From the NCBI GenBank assembly GCA_964455905.1, contig CAYVYN010000004.1, forward strand, positions 186,001-250,000: DNA of 64,000 nucleotides. The letters run 5' to 3'. The stretch comes from CAIJXB01 sp964455905 (GTDB lineage: Bacteria; Chlamydiota; Chlamydiia; Chlamydiales; Rhabdochlamydiaceae). This document shows, one piece after another, positions 1 to 8,020 of the stretch. Position numbers and translations under genes: made by a program. Below the pieces are notes generated by a model. It was not told where the DNA came from. It saw only the letters and a list, made by a program, of their open reading frames with translations, and searched no databases. Each line of letters starts with the position of its first letter. The stretch's first letter is position 1.

Positions 1-1
1 C

Positions 2-1498
2 TGGAACGCCTGTCGATATCTTTTTTTAGATGCCTTTATCTATGGCAAGCAACGTATTAGCTTAGAGGAGTATCCTCAATTACGCCCTTACGTAGAGGGA
101 ATCGAAAAAAGCCACACAGCTCTTTTAACTCCACATATACAAAAACTACAAAAAACACTATCTGGGCTTTCTACTTTAGAGTCTGTAACTTTTTTAAAAA
201 CAATTCGAAGCTTTGAAGAACTTGATCGCCCCCTATATGGAAAATATCGATTACTACGGAACACAAAAGGGGTTCAACTAGAAAAGCACCTTGCTGCGGC
301 TTTTTACCCCTTAGCTGGTTTTGGATATGGAAGATCTCAGGCTTTTAGACAATCAAGCCCTCAGGGGTCTGTGTTCAAATTAGTAATCGCGTATGAAGCA
401 TTACGCGAAAAATATGAATACATAAAAGAAAACCTACTTTCTTTGAAGGATTTAAATCCTCTCACATTAATCGACGAACTCAAAACAGGGAGCAAGCAAG
501 GTAGCCTAAAACAAGTTTTAGGATATACCCTCGAAGGACAACCCATTCACCGAATGTATAAAGGAGGGATTGTTCCTCGAAGTAGCCACGGAGGAATTGG
601 AAAAGTAGACCTTATACAAGCTATAGAACAATCTAGCAACCTCTACTTTGCTCTTTTAGCAGGAGAACACGTGGAGTCTCCTTTACTTTTAGAAAAAGCA
701 GCTAAAGATTTTGGATTTGGATCCAAAACTGGAATAGATCTACAAGGAGAAATCTCTGGATCAATTCCGAATGACCTTTCAGATAACAAAACCGGACTAT
801 ATTCTTTTGCAATAGGACAGCACTCTTTAATCGGAACGCCCTTACAAGCAGCCCAGATGCTATCTGCCTTAGGTAATCAAGGGCACATCTTACGCCCTAA
901 AGTGATCAAATTAACAGCAGGAAAAAACAGATCCGATACCCCCTTCTCTTTTAACCTTGAGAAGACATTTCCCTTCCAAGAAGCCCTCTCTCTTATCGGC
1001 ATTCAATTTCCACTTTTTACAGAAGCACTTTCTTCATCTTTTAACCCCTGTATTCAACCCACAGAATCAGAGCTTGCTCGATCTATTTTTTATCCTCCCG
1101 AAATTCGAAAAATGCTATTAACAGGAATGGATAAGGTTATTACAGGAACCAAAGGAACAGCAAGAGCTCCTATCATCCGTTATCTAAAAACAAATCCAAA
1201 AGCGGCCAAGAACTATCACAGCCTTCAAGGAGAAATGGTAGGAAAAACAGGTACTGCAGAAATCCTTTTTAAACAATGGATTGACGCAGAATCTGAAGCT
1301 AGAATCCACAACCACATCTGGTTTGGAGGTCTTGTATTTCCTGAGGGCAGCCAATGGGAAGATACAGACGCAGAACTAGCTGTTGTAGTCTATCTAAGAT
1401 TTAGTGAAGCCGGAGGAAAAGAAGCAGCCCCCCTTGCGGCAGAAATTGCAAAAAAGTGGAGAGAGATCCAAAAAAAGCACTCTCCCTCTACCCCATAA
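2..1498 (+). CDS. Penicillin-binding protein transpeptidase (PBP2/FtsI type), 5' truncated
   Basis: The frame is open from the left edge, so the N-terminus lies outside the window; 498 residues are visible. The three active-site motifs of the penicillin-binding transpeptidase family are present in order: SVFK (SxxK) at visible residues 123-126 with the nucleophile Ser123, SSN (SxN) at about 211-213, and KTGT at 415-418. The protein would cross-link peptide stems in the periplasm. A GTG at 371 falls inside the SxxK motif and cannot be the start. The C-terminus is rich in Lys and Pro. The gene converges on the Wzc-like gene with only 9 bp between the stops. Whether it is the elongation (PBP2) or division (FtsI/PBP3) enzyme cannot be decided without the missing part. 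Confidence 0.9.
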   Translation, partial: WNACRYLFLDAFIYGKQRISLEEYPQLRPYVEGIEKSHTALLTPHIQKLQKTLSGLSTLESVTFLKTIRSFEELDRPLYGKYRLLRNTKGVQLEKHLAAAFYPLAGFGYGRSQAFRQSSPQGSVFKLVIAYEALREKYEYIKENLLSLKDLNPLTLIDELKTGSKQGSLKQVLGYTLEGQPIHRMYKGGIVPRSSHGGIGKVDLIQAIEQSSNLYFALLAGEHVESPLLLEKAAKDFGFGSKTGIDLQGEISGSIPNDLSDNKTGLYSFAIGQHSLIGTPLQAAQMLSALGNQGHILRPKVIKLTAGKNRSDTPFSFNLEKTFPFQEALSLIGIQFPLFTEALSSSFNPCIQPTESELARSIFYPPEIRKMLLTGMDKVITGTKGTARAPIIRYLKTNPKAAKNYHSLQGEMVGKTGTAEILFKQWIDAESEARIHNHIWFGGLVFPEGSQWEDTDAELAVVVYLRFSEAGGKEAAPLAAEIAKKWREIQKKHSPSTP

Positions 1499-1507
1499 GC
1501 TTAGTCA

Positions 1508-3994
1508 TCAAGAAAGAACAACTGCGAGAGGACTTGTCACAAAAGACTCTTCGTAAAATACATCTTCCCCATAAACGATTGAAATATCAGAAGCGCTTTT
1601 TAAACAGCTAGCTGCCATATCTAAAGGATTTGCTTCCATAGAAAGTAAAATCACATCATATATTTTTCTTTTTTCAGCAAGAAGCTCGTGAAAACTCTCC
1701 CTACAAAGAAGTTCAACAAAACAAGTATGATAGGCCCCTGGAGCAATTCGATCAATTTCATCTTTGGAAGTAACTGTTACAGAACCTTCTCCTAAAAGAT
1801 ACTCATATAAGCCTATACCCTGTTGAGTATACCTTTTAGGCGGAGTGCAATCTACAATAAGAACTTTAAGTCCTTGCAGATGCAAAAGAGCCCCTACATT
1901 CACAACAAGGCTATCAACAGGTTTTCCCAAGAAAGAAACACAAATACTTTTACTCTGATTTCTATGCAAATTAATAAACGAAGCTACCTTTCGTAAAGTT
2001 TCTCGAGCATCCCCTAAAACGTCTTCTATTTTAGAAGAAAAACCCTTCTCTAAAAAACCACAAAATGTGACACCTAAAGCTTTTGCAGTATCAGCTGTTA
2101 TTGCTGTTCCTTTAAAAAGCCATCGCAAAAAATGCGCTCCAAAGAAAAAAAACACTAATAAAACACCAGCTAATAAAGATTGAGCAAACAACAACCGCTT
2201 GGATGCTTTTGGCGAAATAAAAGCCCAATCAATCGGTTTAGATTCGACCTGGAAAAGTTGATGATGAATATTTTTTGATTCGGTAAGCTGCGTTAATCCT
2301 TCTACAACACCAAGACTTAAATCTCTTTGCATTAAAAGTTGATTTTCTCTTTTCCATTTTTCTGGTAGAGATTCCATCTTTTCTTGTAAAGAACCGAGCT
2401 GTTTTTGAATTAATTCTTTTTCTAAACTCAAAAGATGGACCGTTGTATTTCCTAAAGAAGCTATCTTTTTTTCTACTAAAGAGCTCTTTAGGATATAGCT
2501 TTCTAAAAGTTGAGAAACATGCTTAGAAATAAACAACTTTTGCGTAACCATGCCCTTCTCAAATCTTTCGATATCTTTATCACTGTAGTTTATTCTATCT
2601 TGTATATCAAAAAGAGACTTAGACGCCTTTTGGATCATCTCTTGACTGATTGGATCTTCTAGAACAGCGCTTAAAGAAGCTATCTGAAAATCTTTTTCAA
2701 CGATCTGCTTTTCAACAGCTTTTAATTGCTGAATTTTTAAACGAAGAGCATCTTGCTCTTTGTTATAGTCTTCAAGCAATCTCTGAGCTATTTCTAAACT
2801 TAAGCCCTCAGCTTCTTGAGAAAGAAAATCTTCTTCAAGAGAAACCTCGGAAATTTTCGTAGCAGCTAACTCTACATCCCTTCTTTTATGCTCTTTCTTA
2901 AGAAGTAGATTCTCTAGACCCTCTACCGAAGATTCTTTAATCGCCTGACGAGAACATACTTTCCACTGCTGCTCTTCTTCAAACTGTTTTTTATTTGGAA
3001 ATCTACCTAATGCTAGGTCCACATCATACAGCCGGCTTAAACATTCTTCGTTAGGCTTTTCCAAAAGATCTATTTCTTGTTTAAAGCTTAAAAAACCACT
3101 AGTTCGCAAACTAGAAGATAAGAACGCTACATGTTCCTCTAAGGATTTTTCATATTTTTGCAAAAGTTCTTTTTGTCTTTTTTCTAAATATTCCATCTGA
3201 AGAGTAGCGATTTCTTCATTTTCTTTTTTTAGATATTCTTGATAACAAACCATAATAGCATTTAAAAAAGAGGCAGGAACTGCTTTCTTTTCATGAGAAA
3301 AAAACAAATTCAATACATTCTTATCTTTCTTACTAGACTTAACCTGAAAATTAGCCTGTACTTTTCTTAAAGCATCTATCCAAGGGATAATACGAAAAGA
3401 ATAAAGATGATCTAGTTTGATAGACGCCACTGGCGCAACAAAAAATCTAGCATTTTTTAAAATAACAGTAGATCCAACAGAACCACTCCAAACCATCTCT
3501 TTTTTATCATTTAAAACTTCAAAAGATGCATCATCCAAAAATCGTATAAACCCTTTCAAAGGAGATACTCCCTCAAAAAAAACGTGAGAAAACGCAAGAA
3601 CATCTCTATCTGGCAATACAGAATCGATTTCTGCCCATATGCGATCTTTAGCTCTTTGAAACCACCTGACGAAGATAGGGTCTTGTACCTCTACATTAAG
3701 AGCTAATTCTCCCAAAACCTTTTTTAAAAGAGTTCTAGACTGTAAAACAGATTGCACACCTGACTCTTTAAAAGAAAAACTAGATTTTTGAAGAAAAGAA
3801 CGCAATAAATCTGACTCTCCGCCCTCTTGGGAAGCATACTTAAAAACAGCGTTTGCCTTGTAAATTGGGGGGAAACAAAGATTCAATATAAAAAGGGACA
3901 AAAAACCTATAAAAAATAAACGCTGATATAGTTTTTTTCGTCTTATGAATAAGCGCTTAACATCTTTTAATGTAAAAAAAAATTCCTTTTCCAT
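1508..3994 (-). CDS. Wzc/GumC-like polysaccharide co-polymerase with degenerate C-terminal ATPase domain
   Basis: I place the start at the ATG at 3994 (828 residues) and not at 4018, because AAGGGG stands 6 nt upstream of it and the stop of the upstream Wza-like gene is just behind. The protein has a transmembrane helix at about residues 24-43, a Wzz-type periplasmic region, a long Glu/Lys/Leu-rich coiled coil (about 220-590), a second transmembrane helix (about 600-625) and a cytoplasmic domain that looks like a BY-kinase/ParA fold. The strand before the P-loop and the Walker A'-like VLIVDC are recognisable. The P-loop reads GKPVDSLV with no GK(S/T), the Walker B position reads YDVILLSMEA, and there is no terminal Tyr cluster. 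The known family controls polysaccharide chain length and export. Here I infer a structural co-polymerase without kinase activity. Confidence 0.75.
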   Translation of the reverse strand: MEKEFFFTLKDVKRLFIRRKKLYQRLFFIGFLSLFILNLCFPPIYKANAVFKYASQEGGESDLLRSFLQKSSFSFKESGVQSVLQSRTLLKKVLGELALNVEVQDPIFVRWFQRAKDRIWAEIDSVLPDRDVLAFSHVFFEGVSPLKGFIRFLDDASFEVLNDKKEMVWSGSVGSTVILKNARFFVAPVASIKLDHLYSFRIIPWIDALRKVQANFQVKSSKKDKNVLNLFFSHEKKAVPASFLNAIMVCYQEYLKKENEEIATLQMEYLEKRQKELLQKYEKSLEEHVAFLSSSLRTSGFLSFKQEIDLLEKPNEECLSRLYDVDLALGRFPNKKQFEEEQQWKVCSRQAIKESSVEGLENLLLKKEHKRRDVELAATKISEVSLEEDFLSQEAEGLSLEIAQRLLEDYNKEQDALRLKIQQLKAVEKQIVEKDFQIASLSAVLEDPISQEMIQKASKSLFDIQDRINYSDKDIERFEKGMVTQKLFISKHVSQLLESYILKSSLVEKKIASLGNTTVHLLSLEKELIQKQLGSLQEKMESLPEKWKRENQLLMQRDLSLGVVEGLTQLTESKNIHHQLFQVESKPIDWAFISPKASKRLLFAQSLLAGVLLVFFFFGAHFLRWLFKGTAITADTAKALGVTFCGFLEKGFSSKIEDVLGDARETLRKVASFINLHRNQSKSICVSFLGKPVDSLVVNVGALLHLQGLKVLIVDCTPPKRYTQQGIGLYEYLLGEGSVTVTSKDEIDRIAPGAYHTCFVELLCRESFHELLAEKRKIYDVILLSMEANPLDMAASCLKSASDISIVYGEDVFYEESFVTSPLAVVLS

Positions 3995-4007
3995 ATGAAT
4001 CCCCTTA

Positions 4008-5075
4008 TTATGGAACATTGACTCCGATTGATTTTACTCCCTTAGATACTAAATCAAGTCCAATCAACGTAGGAAGGACCTGCGTTACAAAACGATTCCA
4101 CTCTGTAAGTGGTTTTGCAGCTACATAAACAATGTCACCTGGCATAAGAAGTAAACTATCGCTTGGCAAATGAATCACATGTTTCCAATTAATCGTATAA
4201 ATTTTAGGATGCATAATATTTCCCCTAATAATTTGAATATACGATTTGTCGCCTGTATATGGAATGCCTCCCGCCTCAGCAAGAGCCGCTCTCAGAGTAA
4301 TAAATCCGTTTGGAACAGGAATAGAACATTCACGACCAACCTCTCCTAGTACCATTAAAGAAGAATCTGCAGGATCTGCTATGTAGATCTTATCGCCCCC
4401 ACGCATAACTACATTTTGGCTCATGTCTCCTTCTTTTACGAGTTTATAAAAATCAACAGCAAGCATCGACTGATCTCTTACTAAATAACTCCTAAAAAAA
4501 TTAGCTTGGGACGGAACTTTAGCTAAGGCTAGTGTTTCAAAAAGACGAATTCTACCATCTACAGTAACAGTAGGAACCTGTACTAATCCAGCTAGCTCTA
4601 CTTTCCTTTCTATGCGATCTTTAAATGATAAAAACACTTGCATATCTTGAATATGCTTTTGATATTCATTTTGAATTTTCTGCCTAGCTTCTTCCAAAGT
4701 AAGACCTTGTACATTCATCGGGGAAAGATCTGGCAGCACTACCTGGCCTGCTTGGACCCTAAATCCAACAGCCTGATTTAAAGCGGCAAACGAATTAACA
4801 AGATCTATTCTTGTTGGGTGAACAAGAAGTATTTGTAAAACATCTCCTTCATGAATTAAGTCAGGATATGTTTCTAAAAGTTCTTTAGTAATTGGAGCAA
4901 ATTCTTTTCCTTGCATGATCTCTAAAATAGAAAATTTACCTTCTCTAATTTTATAAGAATCCATAACAAATTCATCTGCACCAAGAACATCTTTGCCTTT
5001 ATAAGGAGCATTCGAACAGCTAGAAATAAGGAGTACTAAAAAGACATATGCATAGAAGTGACGAATCCAAGCCAT
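4008..5075 (-). CDS. Wza-like polysaccharide export lipoprotein (Poly_export/SLBB)
   Basis: The protein has 355 residues. It begins with a signal sequence ending in a lipobox (LISSC, Cys20), so it is predicted to be an outer-membrane lipoprotein. A Poly_export domain (about residues 75-160) is followed by soluble-ligand-binding beta-grasp (SLBB) segments, with phrases such as GGDKIYIADP and LMPGDIVYVA that are typical of Wza. The family forms the outer-membrane channel for capsule or exopolysaccharide. AAAGAGG stands 6 nt before the ATG. It lies directly upstream of the Wzc-like gene (13 bp), so the two probably form one transcription unit and one trans-envelope complex. No glycosyltransferase or Wzx/Wzy gene is in the window, so the exported polymer is unknown. 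Confidence 0.8.
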   Translation of the reverse strand: MAWIRHFYAYVFLVLLISSCSNAPYKGKDVLGADEFVMDSYKIREGKFSILEIMQGKEFAPITKELLETYPDLIHEGDVLQILLVHPTRIDLVNSFAALNQAVGFRVQAGQVVLPDLSPMNVQGLTLEEARQKIQNEYQKHIQDMQVFLSFKDRIERKVELAGLVQVPTVTVDGRIRLFETLALAKVPSQANFFRSYLVRDQSMLAVDFYKLVKEGDMSQNVVMRGGDKIYIADPADSSLMVLGEVGRECSIPVPNGFITLRAALAEAGGIPYTGDKSYIQIIRGNIMHPKIYTINWKHVIHLPSDSLLLMPGDIVYVAAKPLTEWNRFVTQVLPTLIGLDLVSKGVKSIGVNVP

Positions 5076-5112
5076 GAAAAACCTCTTTCTAATTGAAAAA
5101 CACGCATATTAC

Positions 5113-5145
5113 AAGGAAGGGGCAATTTAAGATAGCCCCCTTCTT
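5113..5145 (-). terminator. Hairpin between ispF and the Wza-like gene
   Basis: Two 11-nt arms (AAGGAAGGGGC and GCCCCCTTCTT) with one wobble and one mismatch are separated by 11 nt. The hairpin lies 54 nt past the ispF stop and before the Wza-like gene, both on the minus strand. No clear T-run follows in either direction. It may be a weak terminator or attenuator separating the two units. Confidence 0.3.
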
Positions 5146-5198
5146 ACAAGACTTTATTTTTCAAAAAAATCAAGAGCCTTTTTATGAGTTACAAAACC

Positions 5199-5687
5199 TT
5201 AATTTTCAGAAAGCACCGTTAAAACGCAAAAACACTGCAACCCTTCTCCACATCCAAAATCAGTAAGACCATCCCCTGAGGTGACCGTAATACCTACTTG
5301 CGCGGAATCAATTTTTAAAACATCAGCTACTCTTTGTCTCATCTCAAGGATCCTATCTTGAAGCCTTGGTCTTTTGCCTTCAATAGAAACGGCCACATGA
5401 ACAATTTCCATATTCCGAAGAGTTTCTTTTGCTTTTTCTAAATACACCTGACTATCTGTAATTCCATCTTTATGACAAAGCTCTATAGCAACACCGCCTA
5501 AAATAGGGACACCCGAAAGAGATGTGATGGCGTTACAAATAGCATGAAAAACGACATCTCCATCAGAATCTGCAGCTAGTCCAGGAAGATCTTCAAAAAT
5601 GAGCCCTCCAATTATACACGGTTTTGTAGACTCCGGAGGTAAAAATCGATGACTATCTTGTCCTATACCGACTTTTGAGATTCTCAT
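5199..5687 (-). CDS. ispF: 2-C-methyl-D-erythritol 2,4-cyclodiphosphate synthase
   Basis: The protein has 162 residues, a normal length for IspF. It carries the N-terminal GIGQDSHRF motif with metal ligands Asp11 and His13, and the SDGDVVFHAI motif with His48 as the third zinc ligand. The C-terminal phrase LTDFGCGEGL matches the family's trimer-interface end. The enzyme cyclises CDP-ME-2-phosphate in the non-mevalonate isoprenoid pathway, which supplies undecaprenyl carriers for the wall. Its ATG overlaps the ddl stop in an ATGA, so translation is probably coupled to ddl. The usual TTTE substrate motif is replaced by TVTSGDG, a divergence whose effect I cannot judge. Confidence 0.93.
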   Translation of the reverse strand: MRISKVGIGQDSHRFLPPESTKPCIIGGLIFEDLPGLAADSDGDVVFHAICNAITSLSGVPILGGVAIELCHKDGITDSQVYLEKAKETLRNMEIVHVAVSIEGKRPRLQDRILEMRQRVADVLKIDSAQVGITVTSGDGLTDFGCGEGLQCFCVLTVLSEN

Positions 5688-6796
5688 AAGCTATTAATTC
5701 CTTTATTATATGAGGTTTGTATTTCTGACTCTTTACTTTTCCTTTCTAAGGCTAACTCTATGAGCTTATCTAACAAGTCTTTATAAGAAAGGCCACTTAC
5801 CTGCCAGAGCTTAGGATACATGCTAATTTTCGTAAATCCAGGAATCGTATTAATCTCATTCACAAAAAACTTTCCCTCTGCTGTAAGAAAAAAATCAACA
5901 CGAGCCATCCCTTCACAACAAAGAACTCTAAAAGCTGCAATAGCCAGTTCTTGGACTTGTTTAATGCTTTGGTCCGATAGATTAGCCGGGATCGCATAAC
6001 TAGCGCCATTTTCATCTAAATACTTTGCTTCATAAGAATAAAATTCATGCCCAGGAATGACCTCTCCGGGTAAAGAAGCGATGGGGTAGTCGTTTCCTAA
6101 AATAGAACACTCTATCTCCCTTCCCTCTATGAACTCTTCCAAAATAATTTTTCTGTCGTAAAGGAAGGCTTCGTCTAATGCATGATGAAAATCTGTTTCG
6201 TTTTTAACTTTAGAAACTCCAACAGAAGATCCCGCATTAGCTGGCTTCACAAAAAAAGGAAGGCCCAACTCTTCAACAAAATAAGAAAATGAAAATTGAT
6301 TCTTTTCAAAACTTCGTAAAACAATAAATTTTCCTATAGGAATACCAGCTTCTTTTAAAAGTCTTTTCATTACATCTTTATCCATGCCTATAGAAGAGCC
6401 AAGAACACCAGCCCCGACAAAAGGGATGTCTATTGTTTTTAATAAACCTTGTATAGTGCCATCTTCTCCATAAGGACCATGTAAAACAGGAAAAATCACA
6501 TCAATTGGAGTCTCTACAGAAGATGTTAAATTAACTAAAGCATCCCCTTCGTCTTTAGGAACAATAGCCAGACTCTCTTTCTGCCCTTCTAGTCTAATTT
6601 CTTTAGGATTTTCTGCATGCATAAGATAACTAAGGGCGTCTCTTACATGCCAAGAACCTTTTTTATCTATACTAATTAAAACCGACTCATATTTTTCTTT
6701 GTCTAAAGCATCTATAACGCTTCTTGCCGAAAGAAGAGAAATTTCATGCTCAGAAGACTTTCCTCCAAATAAAACACCCACTCGTATTTTCTTCAT
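5684..6796 (-). CDS. ddl: D-alanine--D-alanine ligase (stand-alone)
   Basis: The protein has 370 residues. Recognisable Ddl motifs are EHEISLLSA near the N-terminus, FPVLHGPYGEDGT, GSSIGMDKDVMK, the ATP-grasp loop KPANAGSSVGV and the C-terminal magnesium-binding FVNEINTIPG. It makes the D-Ala-D-Ala dipeptide for peptidoglycan precursors in the cytoplasm. A strong AAGGAGG lies 7 nt before the ATG. In Chlamydiaceae this domain is fused behind MurC; here it is a separate gene with no MurC in the window. It heads a ddl-ispF unit and is transcribed away from the ATP-grasp gene at 6879. Confidence 0.95.
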   Translation of the reverse strand: MKKIRVGVLFGGKSSEHEISLLSARSVIDALDKEKYESVLISIDKKGSWHVRDALSYLMHAENPKEIRLEGQKESLAIVPKDEGDALVNLTSSVETPIDVIFPVLHGPYGEDGTIQGLLKTIDIPFVGAGVLGSSIGMDKDVMKRLLKEAGIPIGKFIVLRSFEKNQFSFSYFVEELGLPFFVKPANAGSSVGVSKVKNETDFHHALDEAFLYDRKIILEEFIEGREIECSILGNDYPIASLPGEVIPGHEFYSYEAKYLDENGASYAIPANLSDQSIKQVQELAIAAFRVLCCEGMARVDFFLTAEGKFFVNEINTIPGFTKISMYPKLWQVSGLSYKDLLDKLIELALERKSKESEIQTSYNKGINSL

Positions 6797-6807
6797 AAAA
6801 CCCCTCC

Positions 6808-6836
6808 TTGCAAAAGACTGTGCTCTTAGGTATACT
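6808..6836 (+). promoter_or_regulatory. Sigma-70-type promoter for the ATP-grasp gene
   Basis: TTGCAA and TATACT are separated by 17 nt. Transcription would begin near 6843, which supports the ATG at 6879 as the start of the downstream gene and rules out the upstream in-frame start at 6699. The -10 contains GTATAC, a palindrome that may also serve the divergent ddl promoter. Confidence 0.6.
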
Positions 6837-6878
6837 CGTTTTCAGCAAAAAAAGTCCATCTTTACAGTGTATTACTCC

Positions 6879-7976
6879 ATGCCAGAGCTTCTTTTCACAA
6901 ACACCTTTTTCGAAGAAGAACTTATTCTCCCCTCTAATGCCTATTATTGTTTTTCAGATCTTTCACCTATCCACTTCCACCTTCACTACCTTTCCTGCTT
7001 GACTGCACAAAAAAACGAAGTGGCTCTTGTTTTGGACAAACCTGACAACCTTTATTTAGAATCTCTATACAAGCTTGGTATTACCCCCCCTCCTCTAGCT
7101 GTTTTAAGTGATATGCGCAAAAAAGCGGAGTTCACCAAACTAAATTCTTGGGGAAATTCTACACTTCTTACTTCTTGGGCAAAAGAAAAAGGTCTCACTT
7201 ATGAAATGCCGGATATCTCTTTAACGAAACAGGTGCATTCCAAAGAATTTTCTTTTCAATCTGGGCCACCACTGCCGAATGGAGAACTCATTTTCTCGGA
7301 GAAGGAACTCTCTAGTTGGTGGAAAAAAATAAAAGGTCCTAAAGTACTTAAAACACCTCATGGATCATCAGGGAAAGGACACTTCATCTCAAAAAGAGAG
7401 CAAGAAGATTTTCCAATGGCTCTTGCCTTTTTTACAAAAAGCGAAAAACCTCTACTTGCAGAACCCTGGGTGGAAAGAGATCTTGATTTTAGCTCCCAAT
7501 GGAAAATAGAAAAGGACGAATCTATTACCTATTTAGGCTCTACTATCTGTAAAAACTCACCAAGAGGAGTCTATAGAGGAACCGTTATTGGGCCTGACAT
7601 AATTCTTTTTCAAAAACGACTAGATTTATTCGAAGAGCACCTTTTTTACAGCAAAAAAGCGTTAAAAAAAATGGCTTCTTTAGGCTTTTTCGGACATGTA
7701 GGAATTGATGCTATGCTATATAAATCTGAAAAAAACACAATAACAGTCCAACCTATTGTGGAAATCAATGCTCGAAAAACAATGGGGTGGGCAGCACTAA
7801 CTATTTACAATAAAATACAAAAAGAAGAACTCCTTCAATTTACCTACACACTAAAGCCAGATACGGAAGCTCCAAGCTTTCTTCCTTGCCAAGTAGCGGG
7901 AAAAGAAAAGAAAAAAACCTTTCAAGCAAAACTACTTATTGAAAAATTACAAAGACCAAATCTTGTTTGCCTTTAA
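6879..7976 (+). CDS. ATP-grasp domain protein of unknown substrate
   Basis: From the ATG at 6879 the product has 365 residues. The open frame reaches back to 6699, but that part overlaps ddl in antisense and lies upstream of the promoter. ATP-grasp features are a glycine-rich loop TPHGSSGKGHF (about residues 157-168), a following strand-Lys/Glu pair (LLAEPWVERD), GHVGIDAML, and a metal-binding VEINARKTMGW (about 293-305). The family joins a carboxylate to an amine or thiol through an acyl phosphate. I do not recognise the subfamily. It lies between ddl and murA, 44 bp before murA on the same strand, so a role in wall precursor or amino acid ligation is possible but only an inference from position. 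Confidence 0.65.
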   Translation: MPELLFTNTFFEEELILPSNAYYCFSDLSPIHFHLHYLSCLTAQKNEVALVLDKPDNLYLESLYKLGITPPPLAVLSDMRKKAEFTKLNSWGNSTLLTSWAKEKGLTYEMPDISLTKQVHSKEFSFQSGPPLPNGELIFSEKELSSWWKKIKGPKVLKTPHGSSGKGHFISKREQEDFPMALAFFTKSEKPLLAEPWVERDLDFSSQWKIEKDESITYLGSTICKNSPRGVYRGTVIGPDIILFQKRLDLFEEHLFYSKKALKKMASLGFFGHVGIDAMLYKSEKNTITVQPIVEINARKTMGWAALTIYNKIQKEELLQFTYTLKPDTEAPSFLPCQVAGKEKKKTFQAKLLIEKLQRPNLVCL

Positions 7977-8020
7977 TCCTTTTTCAGGATAAGACTACAA
8001 GTAGATGCCGGAGAAAAATT

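Noticed and set aside
371..373. GTG start for the penicillin-binding protein.
   Set aside because: It falls inside the SxxK active-site motif, and the frame stays open to the window edge.
5086..5114. Promoter TTGTAA-17-TAGAAA before the Wza-like gene.
   Set aside because: The predicted start would fall at the ATG and leave no leader, and the -10 overlaps the ribosome binding site.
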